DNA of 64,000 nt from Sclerotiophoma versabilis (lineage: Eukaryota > Ascomycota > Dothideomycetes > Pleosporales > Didymellaceae). The notes below the pieces were generated by a model, which did not search any database, was not told the origin of the DNA, and was given only the letters and a program-made list of their open reading frames with translations. Made by a program: the position numbers and the translations under genes. The stretch spans positions 1,860,001 through 1,924,000 of the forward strand of contig JAAROD010000033.1 of the NCBI GenBank assembly GCA_012274445.1, in the 5' to 3' direction. Shown piece after piece: positions 1 to 12,120 of this stretch (its first letter is position 1; each line of letters starts with the position of its first letter).

Positions 1-2560
1 GTCTATAATAGTCTTGTTAAATAATTATAATTCTTTTTATTTATACTCTAGATAATTCTTTTAGAAGTAATTATAATTTTAATTAAAAAATATAAAGTAT
101 AGTAAAGTATAATCTCTATTATAAATCTTATATAAAGATTTTCCTTATATAGGAATAGTATCTTAGTAATTACTTCTAAAATAGAGCTCTTTCTACTTAA
201 CTAGTCTTTATAGATAACTAATTATAGTAGACTAACTACTCTACTAAGACCTATATATTAAAGCCTATTAACTATATCTATTATTTTTTATTAACTATTA
301 CTCTAAAGCGCCTAAAGTAATCTTATAGTTATAGTACTAAGATTACTAATAATAGGAGGTTTAGGTAGAGTCTTCTTCTAATTATTATCTTCTAAATTAT
401 TAGTAGCTAGTATATTAATGTCTAAGTCTATATCTATATTAAGTTATAATTAAAGGTTGTTTATAACTAAATAAGACTAGTAAAGGCCTAAATTTATATT
501 AGCGCTAAAGTTAAACAGAAAATAAACGCAGCAGCATACTATAGTTATTAATTCTAAAAGAGGTTTCTATATAGATCTAGATCTAATTATTAAATAAGAG
601 TAGCTTGTTAAGAGAGTTAAATCTATATACAGCTCTAAGCTATAATAGCAGAAGCTATATTCCTAAAGCTAAGTTATAAGTATACTAAGTTAAATACTTA
701 TATTACTAGTATTATTTAATTATAAACATAGCAGCTTATAAATAGAATTTGTTTTAGAGGCTAAATATTATATATAAGCGTAAATAATTAATAGTATATA
801 TATATTTACTAAAGTTAAGCTCTTAATAATTAACTTCTAGTTACTTAAGGCTATATATTAAGCCTGTTATATTAATAGCCTAAAGGTATACTTACTATAG
901 AATTCTATTAGTAGAAGTATAGAATATATAGAGTAATATTACTATATAGCTTACTCTAGGTATGCATTCTAGGTAAAGAAACCTCTAACTATAAGATATC
1001 TAGGTACTCTTACGCGCATATTCTTAGAATATACTAAGAATATTAAATATATACTAAAAGTAAGTAATAAGAGTTTAGTATAGCTATAAGTATTCTCTAC
1101 TATACTTTATATAGTTTAGGTATCTACTTAGATAAAATTCTTAAATAACTATTATAGCGTGTTCTTATACTAAAACCTTATTAAAGTTAATTATTTTATA
1201 ATACTATAAGTAGAGTCTCTATATAAGGTTGTTTTTAACTATTCTTATTTAATATTATAGAGTTAAAATTATATTAGGTAACTTTAACTCTACTACCTCT
1301 TAAAAAATGTTATAAGCTGCCTCTAAAATATTATTTTCTAGAGTATAGCAGTCTCTTCTTTCTTTACTAAGTAGAACTTATACGTCTAGAACTATTACGT
1401 CCTAGAGTGTGTATTTAGCGTTTAATACTATTTAAATAAGTAAATTAATCTCTTAAAGTATAATATATTACTAAGTTATATTATTAAATATTCTACTATT
1501 AGTAATTAGCTTAAGAAGTATAATAATAAGGCTAAGTTGTCCTCTAGTAAGCTATAGAGTATTTATTATAATATTATTAGAAATTCCTTTTAGGTAGGCA
1601 TCCTTTCTCTATTAAATAATAGGCCTAAGATATACAGCTATCTAGCCTGTTATTATATTCTAAATAATAGATTAAAAAGGAAATAAAAGTAAAATTATAT
1701 AAGGGCACCTCTTCTAATATATAAGGCCTTTTACTATACTACCTAGTAAGAAGAGAAGAGAGAAAGTATAGTATAATATATAGTAATTTTTAGTTTATAA
1801 AGAATATAAATAGCTATTAATAGAAGAAAAATTACTAATTAAGATATATAAACTAGACTAATAGGTATAGTAGTAGTAAGCAGCCGTTCTTAGTAACTAA
1901 CTTACTTACTATTAATAAGTAAAACATCTAATTATATATAAAACTAATTTACTTTAATAATTAAGTCTAAACTTAGTTTTAGTTACTGCGCAGCTGTACT
2001 TCTGCATAATACAGATTAATATAAAGAGATAATAATATTAAGTAAGAATAGTGTCTAAATTTAGTTATTATACAGCGCTTTACTTTTATTATTAGTATTA
2101 CGTTGCTTGCGTTTATTTAACTGTTTTGCTGCGTCTCTAGTATCTGCAACTATTACTGTTAAGCTGTTAAATTCTTTAAAGATACCTAATATATTAGAGC
2201 TTCTATTTATAGTTATTTATAACTCTTAACTTATAGTAAGGACTTCTATATCTAACACTACTGTTATAAAGCTTAGCGCTAGACTTAGGTCTACCTTGTT
2301 CATTATAGCTATAGTCTTCTTAAGAGCTGCTTTGTTATTTACCTGCCTAATAACTTTGTCTCTCTGGTTTTATGCCTAATCCCTTACGTTCCTGTATACT
2401 TTTATGCCTTCTTAAAACGTGTTAACGTTCCTAGTTATCCCCTAAGTATTAATTTAAGTTATGTAATACTCTTTACCTCTTTATTCTATGCCTACTAGCT
2501 TATAATTGATATACTAGAGGTTAAGGGCCTATGCTATCTTAGTATGACTTAGCGCCTATT
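1..2560. repeat. RIP-degraded repeat, unclassified
   Basis: AT-rich sequence almost without CA/TG dinucleotides. The + strand of about 700-1900 still reads like one degraded protein-coding repeat, with long stretches broken by TAA/TAG where CAA/CAG would be, but I could not assign it to a family. Mutation density falls from about 2000 onward, where CA and TG reappear, toward the gene island at 2560. No terminal repeats were seen, so the element's ends are unknown and the left one may lie outside the window. Confidence 0.7.
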
Positions 2561-2744
2561 TCAACAGTTGACTGCCTGAGCGCTCACAAGGTGATACTCA
2601 AATATCACTTGCGCTACCCCGCAAGTTCAGTCACGTGGTATCAATCAATTGCGATGCATCCTCCTCGGTATTGAGCACGCAGCTTAATACTGTATCACGT
2701 ATGAATCAAAGAGAATCTCATGATCAGTGCGTAAAGAGAATATC

Positions 2745-3338
2745 ATGCAAGAAATCGGACACTATCTCTACCGCTGCTATTCAAGCTCCAGCGCCGGTAG
2801 CCTCATTTCCGGAAAAGGCCGAGGCTACGGATTACTATCAGAGAAGAAACTCCTACGCGAGTTTACCAAACATATACAAAAAGACTCAAAGATTCCCACT
2901 GCATTGGTGTCTGTAAGCAGTCGCCTGATCGATACTCTTCGAGCAGCTTGTCGGAGATGGTATGAAGCTAAAGAAGATCCGGGTCAGATTTGGATATTAT
3001 TCATCTATGTACCCGAGGAAAACCAGCATGTATATCACCACGCCGCGGATTTGGCTGAGCGATGGAGATTCGAAGACCATAATCGGTTTCGGTATGAATA
3101 TTTCTTTGAGTGGCAGATACCGCAAAAGTACGTCATTCATGAAGTATCGCTCAAAACTCTCCAGGATCGGGGCATGGATATGGAAGCATATTTCATTGGT
3201 GACGCATTGTTACCGACATCGGAGCTTCGAAAACATTTCGCGAGAAGAATGCTTAATCCTACATGGGGCGGGTTCCCTTTAGGCATTGGCTTGGGCTCTT
3301 TCGCTCGTCATTTTGCAACGCAACCTGTTGACGAATAA
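2745..3338 (+). CDS. DUF7587-like fungal protein, 197 aa
   Basis: An uninterrupted frame of 197 codons in normal-composition DNA. The first ATG in frame (2745) has an A at -3; a longer frame to 2727 would need GTG. The protein opens with HYLYRCYSSSSAG, then a central WILFIYVPEENQ strand, then FRYEYFFEWQIPQKYVIHEV. This arrangement (a fold-entry RxY/RCY segment, a mid-domain strand, and a terminal E-Y-FF...IP...I segment) resembles the fungal DUF7587 domain as I remember it; its biochemical role is unknown. There is no signal peptide or membrane segment. The stop codon lies 14 nt before a probable splice acceptor of the truncated methionine aminopeptidase gene downstream, so the two could be a chimera. 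Family assignment is by recollection of pattern only. Confidence 0.55.
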   Translation: MQEIGHYLYRCYSSSSAGSLISGKGRGYGLLSEKKLLREFTKHIQKDSKIPTALVSVSSRLIDTLRAACRRWYEAKEDPGQIWILFIYVPEENQHVYHHAADLAERWRFEDHNRFRYEYFFEWQIPQKYVIHEVSLKTLQDRGMDMEAYFIGDALLPTSELRKHFARRMLNPTWGGFPLGIGLGSFARHFATQPVDE

Positions 3339-3340
3339 CA

Positions 3341-4503
3341 ACCCAGACGCAGCACAGAGCCATTCACAAGAAGGAGCAGGCACAGCACGCAATCCTTGAC
3401 AAGTTCCTAACGCCAAAGGTCGTATCTCAGCCCGATCCAAACACAGGCGCGTACAACCCGTTCCCGACCTTCCCTTTCACAGGACCTGTTCGGCCTGTCT
3501 ATCCACTTTCCCCAAGGCGCGCCATTCCTAAATCAATTAGGCGCCCCGAATGGTACGATACGGGCATTCCCAGGGCCGAACAGCGCTTGAATCGGTCTAA
3601 AATCGACCTTCTTGATGCCAAAGGCCAGGATGCAATGCGCAAGGTTTGCAGGCTGGCTCGTGAGGTTCTGGACATCACCGCCGCAGAGGTCCGGCCAGGT
3701 GTCACTACAGACTATCTTGATAAGATCTGCTACAAGGCCTGCATTGAGCGAGAGGTGAGGTTGTCCACTCTGTGGTGTCGACTCTGCAAACATTTACTCA
3801 CGTCCATAGTCCTATCCCTCTCCGCTGAACTACAACCATTTCCCTAAATCGCTCTGCACTTCACCAAACGAGATTGTTTGCCACGGCATACCCGATCAGC
3901 GCATCCTCTTGGATGGAGACATTATCAACCTCGACGTATCCCTGTACCACGGTGGCTATCATGCGGACCTCAACGAGACGTATTACGTAGGAGAAAAGGC
4001 CAAAGCTAACAAAGACGCAGTCCGCCTCGTGGAAACGACTCGAGAATGCCTGGATCTGGCCATTGCGATCGTTAAGCCTGGTACCCCCATTCGAGATTTC
4101 GGCCATGTGATCGAGAAGCACGCAAAGTCGAGAGGTTTGAGCGTCGTAGCAACGTGGGGCGGTCACGGCATTAATACCGAGTTTCATCCTCCGCCGTGGA
4201 TACCGCACTACAGCAAGAACAAGGCGGTGGGAACGTGCAAGCCTGGCATGACCTTCACCATCGAGCCCATTCTCACGCATGGAAAGGCCCGAGAACTCTA
4301 TTGGCCGGATCAATGGACGAACACGACGGTAGACGGAGCATGGGCTGCTCAATTTGGTGAGTCTCCGGCCAACCACGGGCCCTTTTGTGCATCGCTTACA
4401 TCGCGCAGAGCAAACCCTGCTTGTTACAGAAACAGGCGTTGAGGTCTTGACAGCCAGCAACAAAACCTCGCCCGGAGGCCCGATACCTATACCCCAAGTA
4501 TGA
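3341..4503 (+). CDS. Methionine aminopeptidase type 1, 5'-truncated, 3 exons
   Basis: Cotranslational removal of the initiator Met in the cytosol. Exons are about 3341-3754, 3810-4356 and 4409-4503; introns of 55 nt (GTGAGG..ATAG) and 52 nt (GTGAGT..GCAG) restore the family reading exactly (SYPSPLNYNHFPKS; AQFEQTLLVTETG). Metal ligands and catalytic residues are all visible: His in NEIVCHGIP, Asp in INLDVS and HADLNET, His in GGHGINTEFH, Glu in TFTIEP, and the last Glu completed across intron 2. The N-terminal zinc-finger exon expected in eukaryotic MetAP1 is missing. The frame is closed by a TGA at 3329-3331, and the first in-frame ATG (3635) lies inside the conserved domain, so no good start exists without another exon. 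It is probably a divergent paralogue or gene fragment. Catalytic-domain identity is near certain; functionality is doubtful. Confidence 0.85.
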
Positions 4504-5028
4504 TCTAGTAAAAGCAGCGATATTCCTATAAACCTACAACCTCATAGTAGATAGTTATGTAAAGTATATAAGTATACATTATATTATACTAAATATAGCT
4601 TAAAATTAAAGTGTATCTAAAGGTTTAAAATACTATTTGTTATAAAAGGGTCTTGTCTAGGAGCGTTAGGGCGAAAGCAGTCACGCATAATGATGCTGCG
4701 GCTCCGTCGTTGCTTATGCTTAGACGTCCACGCTGCCGCTCGATCGTCGCCAGCCTCCGCCTGTCTAGCTTGACCGAGGCGTTGCTCTTCCTCACGCCCG
4801 CCATGGATTCTTCATGCCAAGCACTTGTGGGGTGCTGAGTATTTGTGTCCAGTACAAGAGAGCGCCGTCACGTCTACTGCTTTTTCTGTGCATTGCTCCC
4901 ATCAGTATTGGCCTTCCTCTAGGTCGTCGCGCTTTGGGCGGGGCTGTGCGCTGTGCCGCTGCACCTCCGCGCTTGAGGCCACCGGTGTGTCCTCGCTCCA
5001 AGCAACGTACGATGTGGGCTCGAGAACC
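4504..5028. other. Gene-free stretch with a GC-rich patch
   Basis: 4504-4650 is AT-rich and RIP-like. 4650-5028 has normal composition, but its short frames lack a convincing start or recognisable motif. Because the GH36 relic begins immediately after, this patch may be the unrecognisable 5' part of that gene or unrelated single-copy DNA. Confidence 0.4.
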
Positions 5029-5572
5029 GGATGGTACGCAGATAATTCGGACTGGTGGGACAATGTCGGGGCCTGGGAGCCATGTAAGAACGCTTAACTT
5101 TAGGGTTTAAGTCTCTACTCAACACAATTCGTTCCAACGGCCTCATTCCGGGCCTGTGGCTGGAACCTGAGGTGGTTGGCATTAAAGGCACCATAGCCTT
5201 AATACTACCTAAGGAGGCATTCCTTTAACAGCATAGCCAGCGCATTATTAAGTAAGGTTGTTCCTAACTTAATCATTGTCATCCTATAGTAAGGGAAAGG
5301 ATACATACTATAATTAATGGGTTGGTCTGCGCTTATAGGGTGGGGTACCTAGAACTCAACTATAATATCTAAGTTCTTGTAGGAGCTAATGTTATGCAAC
5401 AAAGTAGGGCTGTTGCCTAGTAAGAAATCCAGTAGGCGTATCTAAAATAGGTAGATAAGGTCTTGTAATATTAACTCTACCCTAATACTTAAAAACTATT
5501 TAAGTAGTAGCTAGCGTATAGGGTACGCTATATTAGCTACCTTGTTCTAGAAAAAAGTACAAGCTAGGTTTA
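5029..5572 (+). pseudogene. GH36 alpha-galactosidase relic, RIP-mutated
   Basis: The active GH36 family hydrolyses terminal alpha-galactosides. Recognisable blocks read in order: GWYADNSDWWDNVGAWEP (5029 on), a one-base frame change near 5083-5100, then IRSNGLIPGLWLEPEVVGI, LPKEAF, HPIVRE, and VGYLELNYNI near 5340-5366. From about 5215 the frame carries many TAA/TAG codons at positions where the family has Gln, His or Trp, consistent with C-to-T and G-to-A RIP changes. The LDYN motif that carries the catalytic nucleophile reads LNYN (AAC at 5358-5360), a G-to-A change. Homology fades after about 5572. Neither N- nor C-terminal domain is recognisable. No function is expected. Confidence 0.85.
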
Positions 5573-5895
5573 TTTACAAGAGACATAGTAAGATAAAAAA
5601 ATATCTTAACTATAGTAAATAGTTTATTAGAACGTGTGCACCTAAGTAGACAACTTAATAGCCTAACATAGTATTAATTTAATCTTACTAAGGTAGATAT
5701 AGACGTCTATAAATTAATTAATAAATAAATTTAATATCTACTTTAAGATATATATACTTTTTAGCTATTAGAACTACTTCTATAAAACTTAGATTAGGTT
5801 TTACTAGAAATAAAATATACTAGTAGTAAGGTACTTCTCTTAGTATAGAGATAAGCAGAGCCTATAGAATAGATCTTCTATCTACTATTAATAAA
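5573..5895. other. RIP-treated sequence, no gene
   Basis: AT-rich with almost no CA/TG. It may contain the unrecognisable 3' end of the GH36 relic. Nothing else is identifiable up to the TAAGT target duplication at 5896-5900. Confidence 0.5.
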
Positions 5896-5900
5896 TAAGT

Positions 5901-5985
5901 TGTCACACAGCAGAGAAGGCCTACTTGGTAGCCCAAATTCAGGGTGCGAATGTATGTACATTTTTGCCCTGTTTTGGCTGCAACA
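5901..5985 (+). repeat. TRIM left LTR (85 bp)
   Basis: Matches 6276-6360 except for GGCTG/AGCTG near the end; TG..CA ends. Confidence 0.92.
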
Positions 5986-6132
5986 GTTATAAGCCCGGAC
6001 GCTAATGCTGTGCAAGCAGAGGCTACGTGGATTTGGAGTTGAGTAGGTGACTGAAGCTAAGGCAACTAGTGGCAGTAATCCCTATTGTACTTGCCTAAGT
6101 CGTGCTGCAGCTACTAGGTACTAAAATGGTAC

Positions 6133-6166
6133 AGTAGGCTGGACAGGCGTTAGGCCTGTCCCTACT
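6133..6166 (+). other. Hairpin inside TRIM
   Basis: The arms GGACAGGC (6141-6148) and GCCTGTCC (6154-6161) pair perfectly around a 5-nt loop. The stem is extended by AGTAG (6133-6137) and CTACT (6162-6166) across a 3-nt bulge. It could be an RNA packaging or dimerisation structure of the element. Confidence 0.6.
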
Positions 6167-6275
6167 ATAAAAGTCTAAGGGACTCTCAGCCACAACCCTG
6201 CAGGCACACAGCTGGCCTTACTGCTGTGTAGTCTCCACCTTTAAGCCGTTCCTCTGCCTTAAACGTAAGGGGGTG

Positions 6276-6360
6276 TGTCACACAGCAGAGAAGGCCTACT
6301 TGGTAGCCCAAATTCAGGGTGCGAATGTATGTACATTTTTGCCCTGTTTTAGCTGCAACA
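6276..6360 (+). repeat. TRIM right LTR (85 bp)
   Basis: Matches 5901-5985; followed by the TAAGT duplication. Confidence 0.92.
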
Positions 6361-6386
6361 TAAGTTAACTAATTACTAGATAGAAC

Positions 6387-6983
6387 TATTAAAGTTATAC
6401 TTTAGTTAAAGACTATAAGCACTAATTATATTAGTTCTTAGAGATAAGTATAGATACTAGTTTTAATAAAAGTTTATTACTTAAGTATAATAGAGCTTAT
6501 AGAACTATACTTAGGTAATTAATAGTATTTAATTAGTACTATCTAATATATATCCAAAATGTTAGTTATATATAAAGAGAATTTAGAGGTTATATAATCT
6601 TACCTAGTAAGCTTATAGGTATCTAGAGACCTGCTTAGTCTTATAACCTTATTAAGTAAGCCTTTAAGTTTCTATAGAGCTACTTAGTAGTTAGGTACTA
6701 GAGTAACATAATTAGGGTATAGAAGTAAGAAAAAAGCTCTATAGTAGTAGTCTACATACTTTATTACGCAATATAAGTAAAGCCTATAATAATAAAAGAG
6801 TTATAGTAAGTAGTATAGAATAAACTATCTAGCTTAAAAGTAGAATAAGATTCTAAAAATAAACTTAGTTAATAAGATTAAATATAAAATATAAGAGTTA
6901 TATTTCTACTTACTATATACTTAGAGAATATATATAGTACTTAGTAGTAATTACTAACTAATTCTACTAAGTACTAATTAAAC
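6387..6983 (+). repeat. LTR family B copy, RIP-treated, interrupted
   Basis: It starts TATTAAAGTTATAC, aligning with the starts of LTR copies at 37003, 43468 and 46931 and, reversed, 30529-31027. It is split by a solo Copia LTR at 6487-6773 and resumes with AGTAGTATAGAATAAACTATC. The Gypsy element at 6984 then interrupts its distal part. The right end beyond 22034 was not identified. Confidence 0.7.
6487..6773 (-). repeat. Solo Copia LTR (diverged copy)
   Basis: Aligns with the 269-bp LTR of the Copia elements at 12121 and 54620: shared ACTATACTTAGGTAATTAAT near the start and TTATTACGCAATA at the end. It is flanked by TAAGT at 6482-6486 and 6774-6778. The host LTR sequence is continuous across it, confirming a clean insertion. 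Confidence 0.7.
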
Positions 6984-7312
6984 TAATTATAAGAAGCTAG
7001 CTGCTAAGAGCTGTATACAAGTAGAAACTAAATAAATTTAATACCTATCTACTAGTGTAGAGTCTTATATATATATACTAGAAGGTAGAAGGTATATAGG
7101 ACCTGTTTATAGAGTCTATAATTCTCTAGTAGCCTTTATAGTAGTAAGGTAGGCTCTAGTTTAAAGAGTTTTAAGAGCCTATTATAGAGACTAAAATTAC
7201 TAGAGTTCTGCTAAGAACCTGTAGGGCTAGAGCGTAATTAGCTAGAGCACCTAAGGCCTTCTATGCGCTAAGGTACTAGTCTAGAGCCTAGCCTATTATA
7301 GTACCTTTCTAC
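6984..7312 (-). repeat. Gypsy left LTR
   Basis: Direct repeat of 21705-22029, including CCTTTATAGTAGTAAG; 329 bp; preceded by TAAAC. Confidence 0.78.
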
Positions 7313-10300
7313 TATTTCTGTGTTTATAAATAAACTTTTAGAGTAAAATAATAGACTAACTAGCTTAACCTTGCATTCTCTATACGCTTATCTACTACTA
7401 TTATACTTCTTTACTTATCTCTCTACCCTACTTCTTCTATACTTTACTTTTACCTTATCTTACTATAGCAGGCCCTAGTAAGTGCAAAGCTAGCTCTAGC
7501 ACTAGTTCTATAAGTTATTACGCTTATCTTTCTTATTATAGTACTTTTCTCTAGTAAAGTAGAAGCTTATAAGGCTATTTATAGCTTTATAGTAGCAGTT
7601 CTCTTACTTTAAAAAGTATTTATAATACGTAATATCTTTACTTAAACACCTACTAACTACTTATTTACTACAGCCTAGTAAGAAATTCTTACTCTATTTT
7701 TCTACACTACTAAGCTATATTATTACTAATTCTAATTATAAGCTTTTTAGTAATATTAATTTCAACACCCTTACTACTACTATTAATAGTTCTAGTAATA
7801 TAATAGATAATAGGCCTAAGCCTAAGAATCCCTTTAGCTATGCCTAGTGCACTCTTAACTACTAGCTCTATAATATTAATATAGATAAGTTAACTTATTC
7901 TAAGTATAAGTATAAGAAGTACTACTACTACAGAGTAAGTTCTATAATCTCTTTATCCTTTAAGTATCTTCTCTTCTACCTAGTTAGTTACTAATCTCTA
8001 AGTTCTATAGGCCTCTTATAAGACTTTTAAGTCTGCTACTACTATTTACTATCTTTATAAGATCTAGCCTAATTCTAAGTACTATACTCTCTTTTTTACT
8101 AGCTTAGTGTCTGCTAAGAATAAGCATACTCTCTATTACTACTAAAATTTAGTAATAATATAAGATCTTCTATCTTAGCCTAGTAATAAGCTTAGATACT
8201 ATACTAACCTCTTAGACTATAAGGCTAAGGTTAAAGCAGAGCTTAAGAATTCTAATAATATTCTTAGTATAAGTTATAAAGGTATAGATCTGCAGAAGTA
8301 GATATTAAAGAAGATATACTCTAACTATAAGGTTTTAGAGAAAATTCTTATTTAGAATAAGCTGCTTATAAGTTTCTTCTTAAAAATTATTATTCTTATT
8401 TTAGTCTAGCTAATATTTATAGCTTAACTCTCTATAAAATATATTTATTATATAGTTTATAACTTAAGGTATACTTACTTAGGCCTATAATACTTCTAAG
8501 AATAATATTAGAAATAATACTACTACTATCTATTCTATAGTTAAAGCTTAGAAGAAGAAGATTATAGAGGCTACTAGGACTGCTTAGGTTAAGAATTCCT
8601 CTAATAATAATTAGAAGATATATTCTATAAACTAGTTAGTGTCTATCTCTAGTATTTTTAGTACTCTAGTATACCTCTATAATAGGTTTTCCTATTAGTG
8701 TCTATATAGAAATAACTAATCTCTAGTAGTATAGTAAATAAAACTTTCTTTTCCTAGAACGTTCCTCTCTTTCTAATTATATAGTTTCTTGTTTTTTATA
8801 TAGTATTTTCTTTTTAAGAGTTCTACCTCTTTATAGTAGCTATTTTATATAGTAGCTACGTACTATTCTTTCTATTTAAGAGTATAGTGTCCTTTACTAG
8901 AAGAGTCTGCTAGAGGGTTCTAAGAAGAATTCTAAGGGCAGGTTTCCCTAAGTATTACAGCTTCTAGCTATTTCTATAATCTATCTATCTAAGGTAGATA
9001 ACTTTTTATAGTTAGACCTTAGTTTCTAGGTTCTCTAAGTATAGCCTTACTATACTACTAGGTACTAACAGTTCTTACTATTTATTTTAGATACGCGTTC
9101 TCTATAGATAGCCTTAACCTTCTATTCTTTAGTAGAAGAGCTAATATTACCTATAATTACTAGAGAGCCTAGTTATAGGTTATTATTTATCTATTCTTCT
9201 AGAGGGTTTTCTACGCAGAGGTAGAGCCTGTCTATATAGAATACTAGGTAGATTCTTTTTTTAATATTAAGTTTTATATTATATAAAGAGATTATTTCTA
9301 TTATAGTAAACTTTCTATTTTTCTAATCTAACTTCTAGCTAGCCTAATTATTAGAAAAGTAGTTTTCTAGTTTTAGCTAGACCTTATTACCTACACAGAG
9401 TTAGAGTGCCTTCTTCTAGTATCTATTAGCTTAGAGTTTCTAGGCTTATTATACTTCTGCTATCTTTAACTATAAAAATTCTATAGTTTTAGTAAACTTT
9501 TACACTAATATAGCTACTGCTTTTACTAGAGCCCTAGTGTTCTAGTAGAGGTTTTTAGTAGTTAGGTCTAGGTCTTCCTGCACAGCGTCTATATTATACT
9601 TATACTAGATAAAAAAAAGACTAATACCTATAGAACTTACTACTTATCTCTTAATAGTAATTTATGCTACTAGTACCTAGTATACCTAGTTATTCTAGGT
9701 TTAGTCTATATAGGCTTAGAGGTAGGCTTCTATAACTAAGTTTATATATTTAGTACTACTATCTATCTATAGGTAGAAAGCTATAAACAGTCTCTAGGTA
9801 ATATTTAATATCTAGTATATAGTTCTCTAGAAGTTACTTAGGAATTATAATTCTTAATTAGAAACTATAGTATTTAGTGCCTAATAGTATATAACTATAT
9901 AGAAGATAAATATATTAGAGACTATTTCTATATATATATCTAAGAGAGGAATTAGGATTATATTCTTTAAGAGTTAGTTAGTAATAACTATTAGATTATT
10001 ATTTTTTATACTTTCTAGTAGGTTAGTAATAAAGTCTATACAGATTTCCTTCTATATATAACTTAGTAGTAGAAGTAGTTTTAATAGGCCTTATTTTAGT
10101 TCTCTCTAGAGTTTAGTTCTTCTGCAGATATTATAGTTAGAAACGTACTAGTAGAGTACTAAGAATATGCCTAGCTAGAAGTATAATTAAGATAAGATAG
10201 TAAATATATTTTCTTACTCTAGGTGCTCTATTATAGGCAAGTAGTAGATATTATTTATAATTTATCTCTTTAGTACTTCTAAGTTAGGTACTTACTTTCT

Positions 10301-12120
10301 TTCTATATAACGCAGCCTACCTTTCTTATCTAGTAAGTATTCTACTAGAGAGACTTTTAAGTTAATCTATAGAAGAAACTTTTTAGCGCCTGCTTATATA
10401 GCTTCTATTACTATCTAGTAGGTTTTATCTATTTAGGCAGTCTAAGTCTATAGTGTCTTAAACGCATCTATATTATTATAAGAGCTTCTATTATATCTAT
10501 ATATAGAAGTCTATTTATTAGTAGTTACTTAGTTTTATTCTTTAGTAGGTGCAGCTGTAGTTTTCTTATTCTACTTCTATAGTATTAGTACTAGCCTTTA
10601 TTATCTTTATAAATAAGTAGTAACTAAGTAGCTATATATTATTAGTTAGGCTAGTTAGAGAGAGTTAGCGTTTTAGATGCAGGTAGTAAAAGACACTATA
10701 GCTTCTACCTTCTCTTCCTCTAAAGGGGGTTGTATAACTATAGTAAATAGGCAGAGTAGATAGAAGTATTAGGTTTATTTTTAATTATTATCTACTATAT
10801 TAGGTGTGTTTTATTCTCTTCTAGATAAAGCGTCTGCTTAGCTATTTACTTTCCTTAGCTAGTATATAAAGGTTAGATTAAACTAGCTAAGAAGGCTTAA
10901 CTATTAGACGTAGTGTTCTATTAGAAGTCTAGATTTATAGAAGTATTCTAGATTCTTATAGTCTATAATAACTATAAAGTTCTTAACCTACTTTAGCTTA
11001 GTGTTCTATTTCTGCAGGCACTTAATAACTACTAGTATTTTCTTATTATAGATTATATAGTTTACCTCTACTTTAGAATTCTTAGTAGAGAAGTAAGCTA
11101 CTATTTAAAGGGTACTATCTTTACTAAACTAGAAGAGTACTCCTCCTATTACCTATCTAGAGGCGTTATATTCTAGAACTATCTTTAGATCTAGGCTAAA
11201 GTTAGCTAGAGTAGGTTCTATAATAAAGGCTTTCTCTATTATTTTAAAGGCCTTATATTAGGCAGGTCCCTATTTAAAGTTAGAGTTCTTCCTAGTTAGC
11301 CTTATTAAGAGTTCTACTATAGATAAGAATCTATTAATAAACTATTAGTAGAAATTAGTAAATCTAAGAAAACTTTAAATACCTTTTACTATCTTAGGGG
11401 CTTTCTATACCTTAATTACTATAACCTTCTCTAGGTCTATTCTAATACTCTTTCTAGCTTTAATAATAAATCTAAGGTATTTAGTAGACTAAATAGAGAA
11501 TCTACTCTTCTCTACGTCTAGATATAGGCTAGCTTTACCTAGTTTTTATATAATCTTAAGTACCTTCTATTTATATTCTTTTTTACTTCTACTAGAGTAA
11601 ATTAGTATATTATTAATATAAGTAGAGCACTATTTATTAAGGTATTCTTAGAGTGTCTAGTTAATATACTGTTAGAAGGTACTAGGAGTATTAACTAACC
11701 TAAATAGTATTACTAACTATTTATAGAGGCTAAAGTAGGTCTAGAAGGTAGTTTTCTATTTATTTCTATCTGCTATATAGATCTTATAGAAGGCTTAGAT
11801 TATATTAACCTTAGTAAACTACTTTACCTTTAAGATTTAAGACAGTATCTTATATATTAATAGAAAAGGGTATTAGTTCTTCTTTATAATAGTATTTAGT
11901 ACTTAGTAGTCTATATAGAACTTTAGTTCTCTACCTAGTTTCTTTATAAAGAGAACTAGAGCTAATACACTTAACTTACTAACTTATATAAGTTCTTAAT
12001 CTAGATAGCTAGTTAGTTATTACCTAAGTACTAAGAGTTCTTCTTTAGATATATTATTAAGTATTCTCTAAAGAATAGTAGCTAGTTTTCTATTTTCTTT
12101 TATTAACTCTATAAAGTAGT

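Larger units (their letters stand above)
5901..6360 (+). mobile_element. TRIM-like miniature LTR retrotransposon, 460 bp
   Basis: Two 85-bp direct terminal repeats (one difference seen) begin TGTCACACAG and end GCTGCAACA, so they have canonical TG..CA ends. A 5-bp target duplication TAAGT lies at 5896-5900 and 6361-6365. Just inside the left LTR is GTTATAAGCCCGGACGC, which resembles the complement of the initiator tRNA-Met anticodon arm, the half-tRNA primer site known from Copia-type elements. A purine run GTAAGGGGG precedes the right LTR as a polypurine tract. The 290-bp interior has no coding frame, so the element is non-autonomous. It shows little RIP although both flanks are saturated. 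Confidence 0.88.

Noticed and set aside
2635..2916. 93-codon frame overlapping the start of the DUF7587-like gene
   Set aside because: Starts with GTG, has low-complexity composition and overlaps the better supported frame.
3861..4463. 200-codon minus-strand frame
   Set aside because: It is the antisense shadow of MetAP1 exon 2, whose catalytic motifs are unmistakable on the + strand.
4653..5194. Several overlapping frames on both strands
   Set aside because: None has a family motif or consistent start, and the right part is explained by the GH36 relic.
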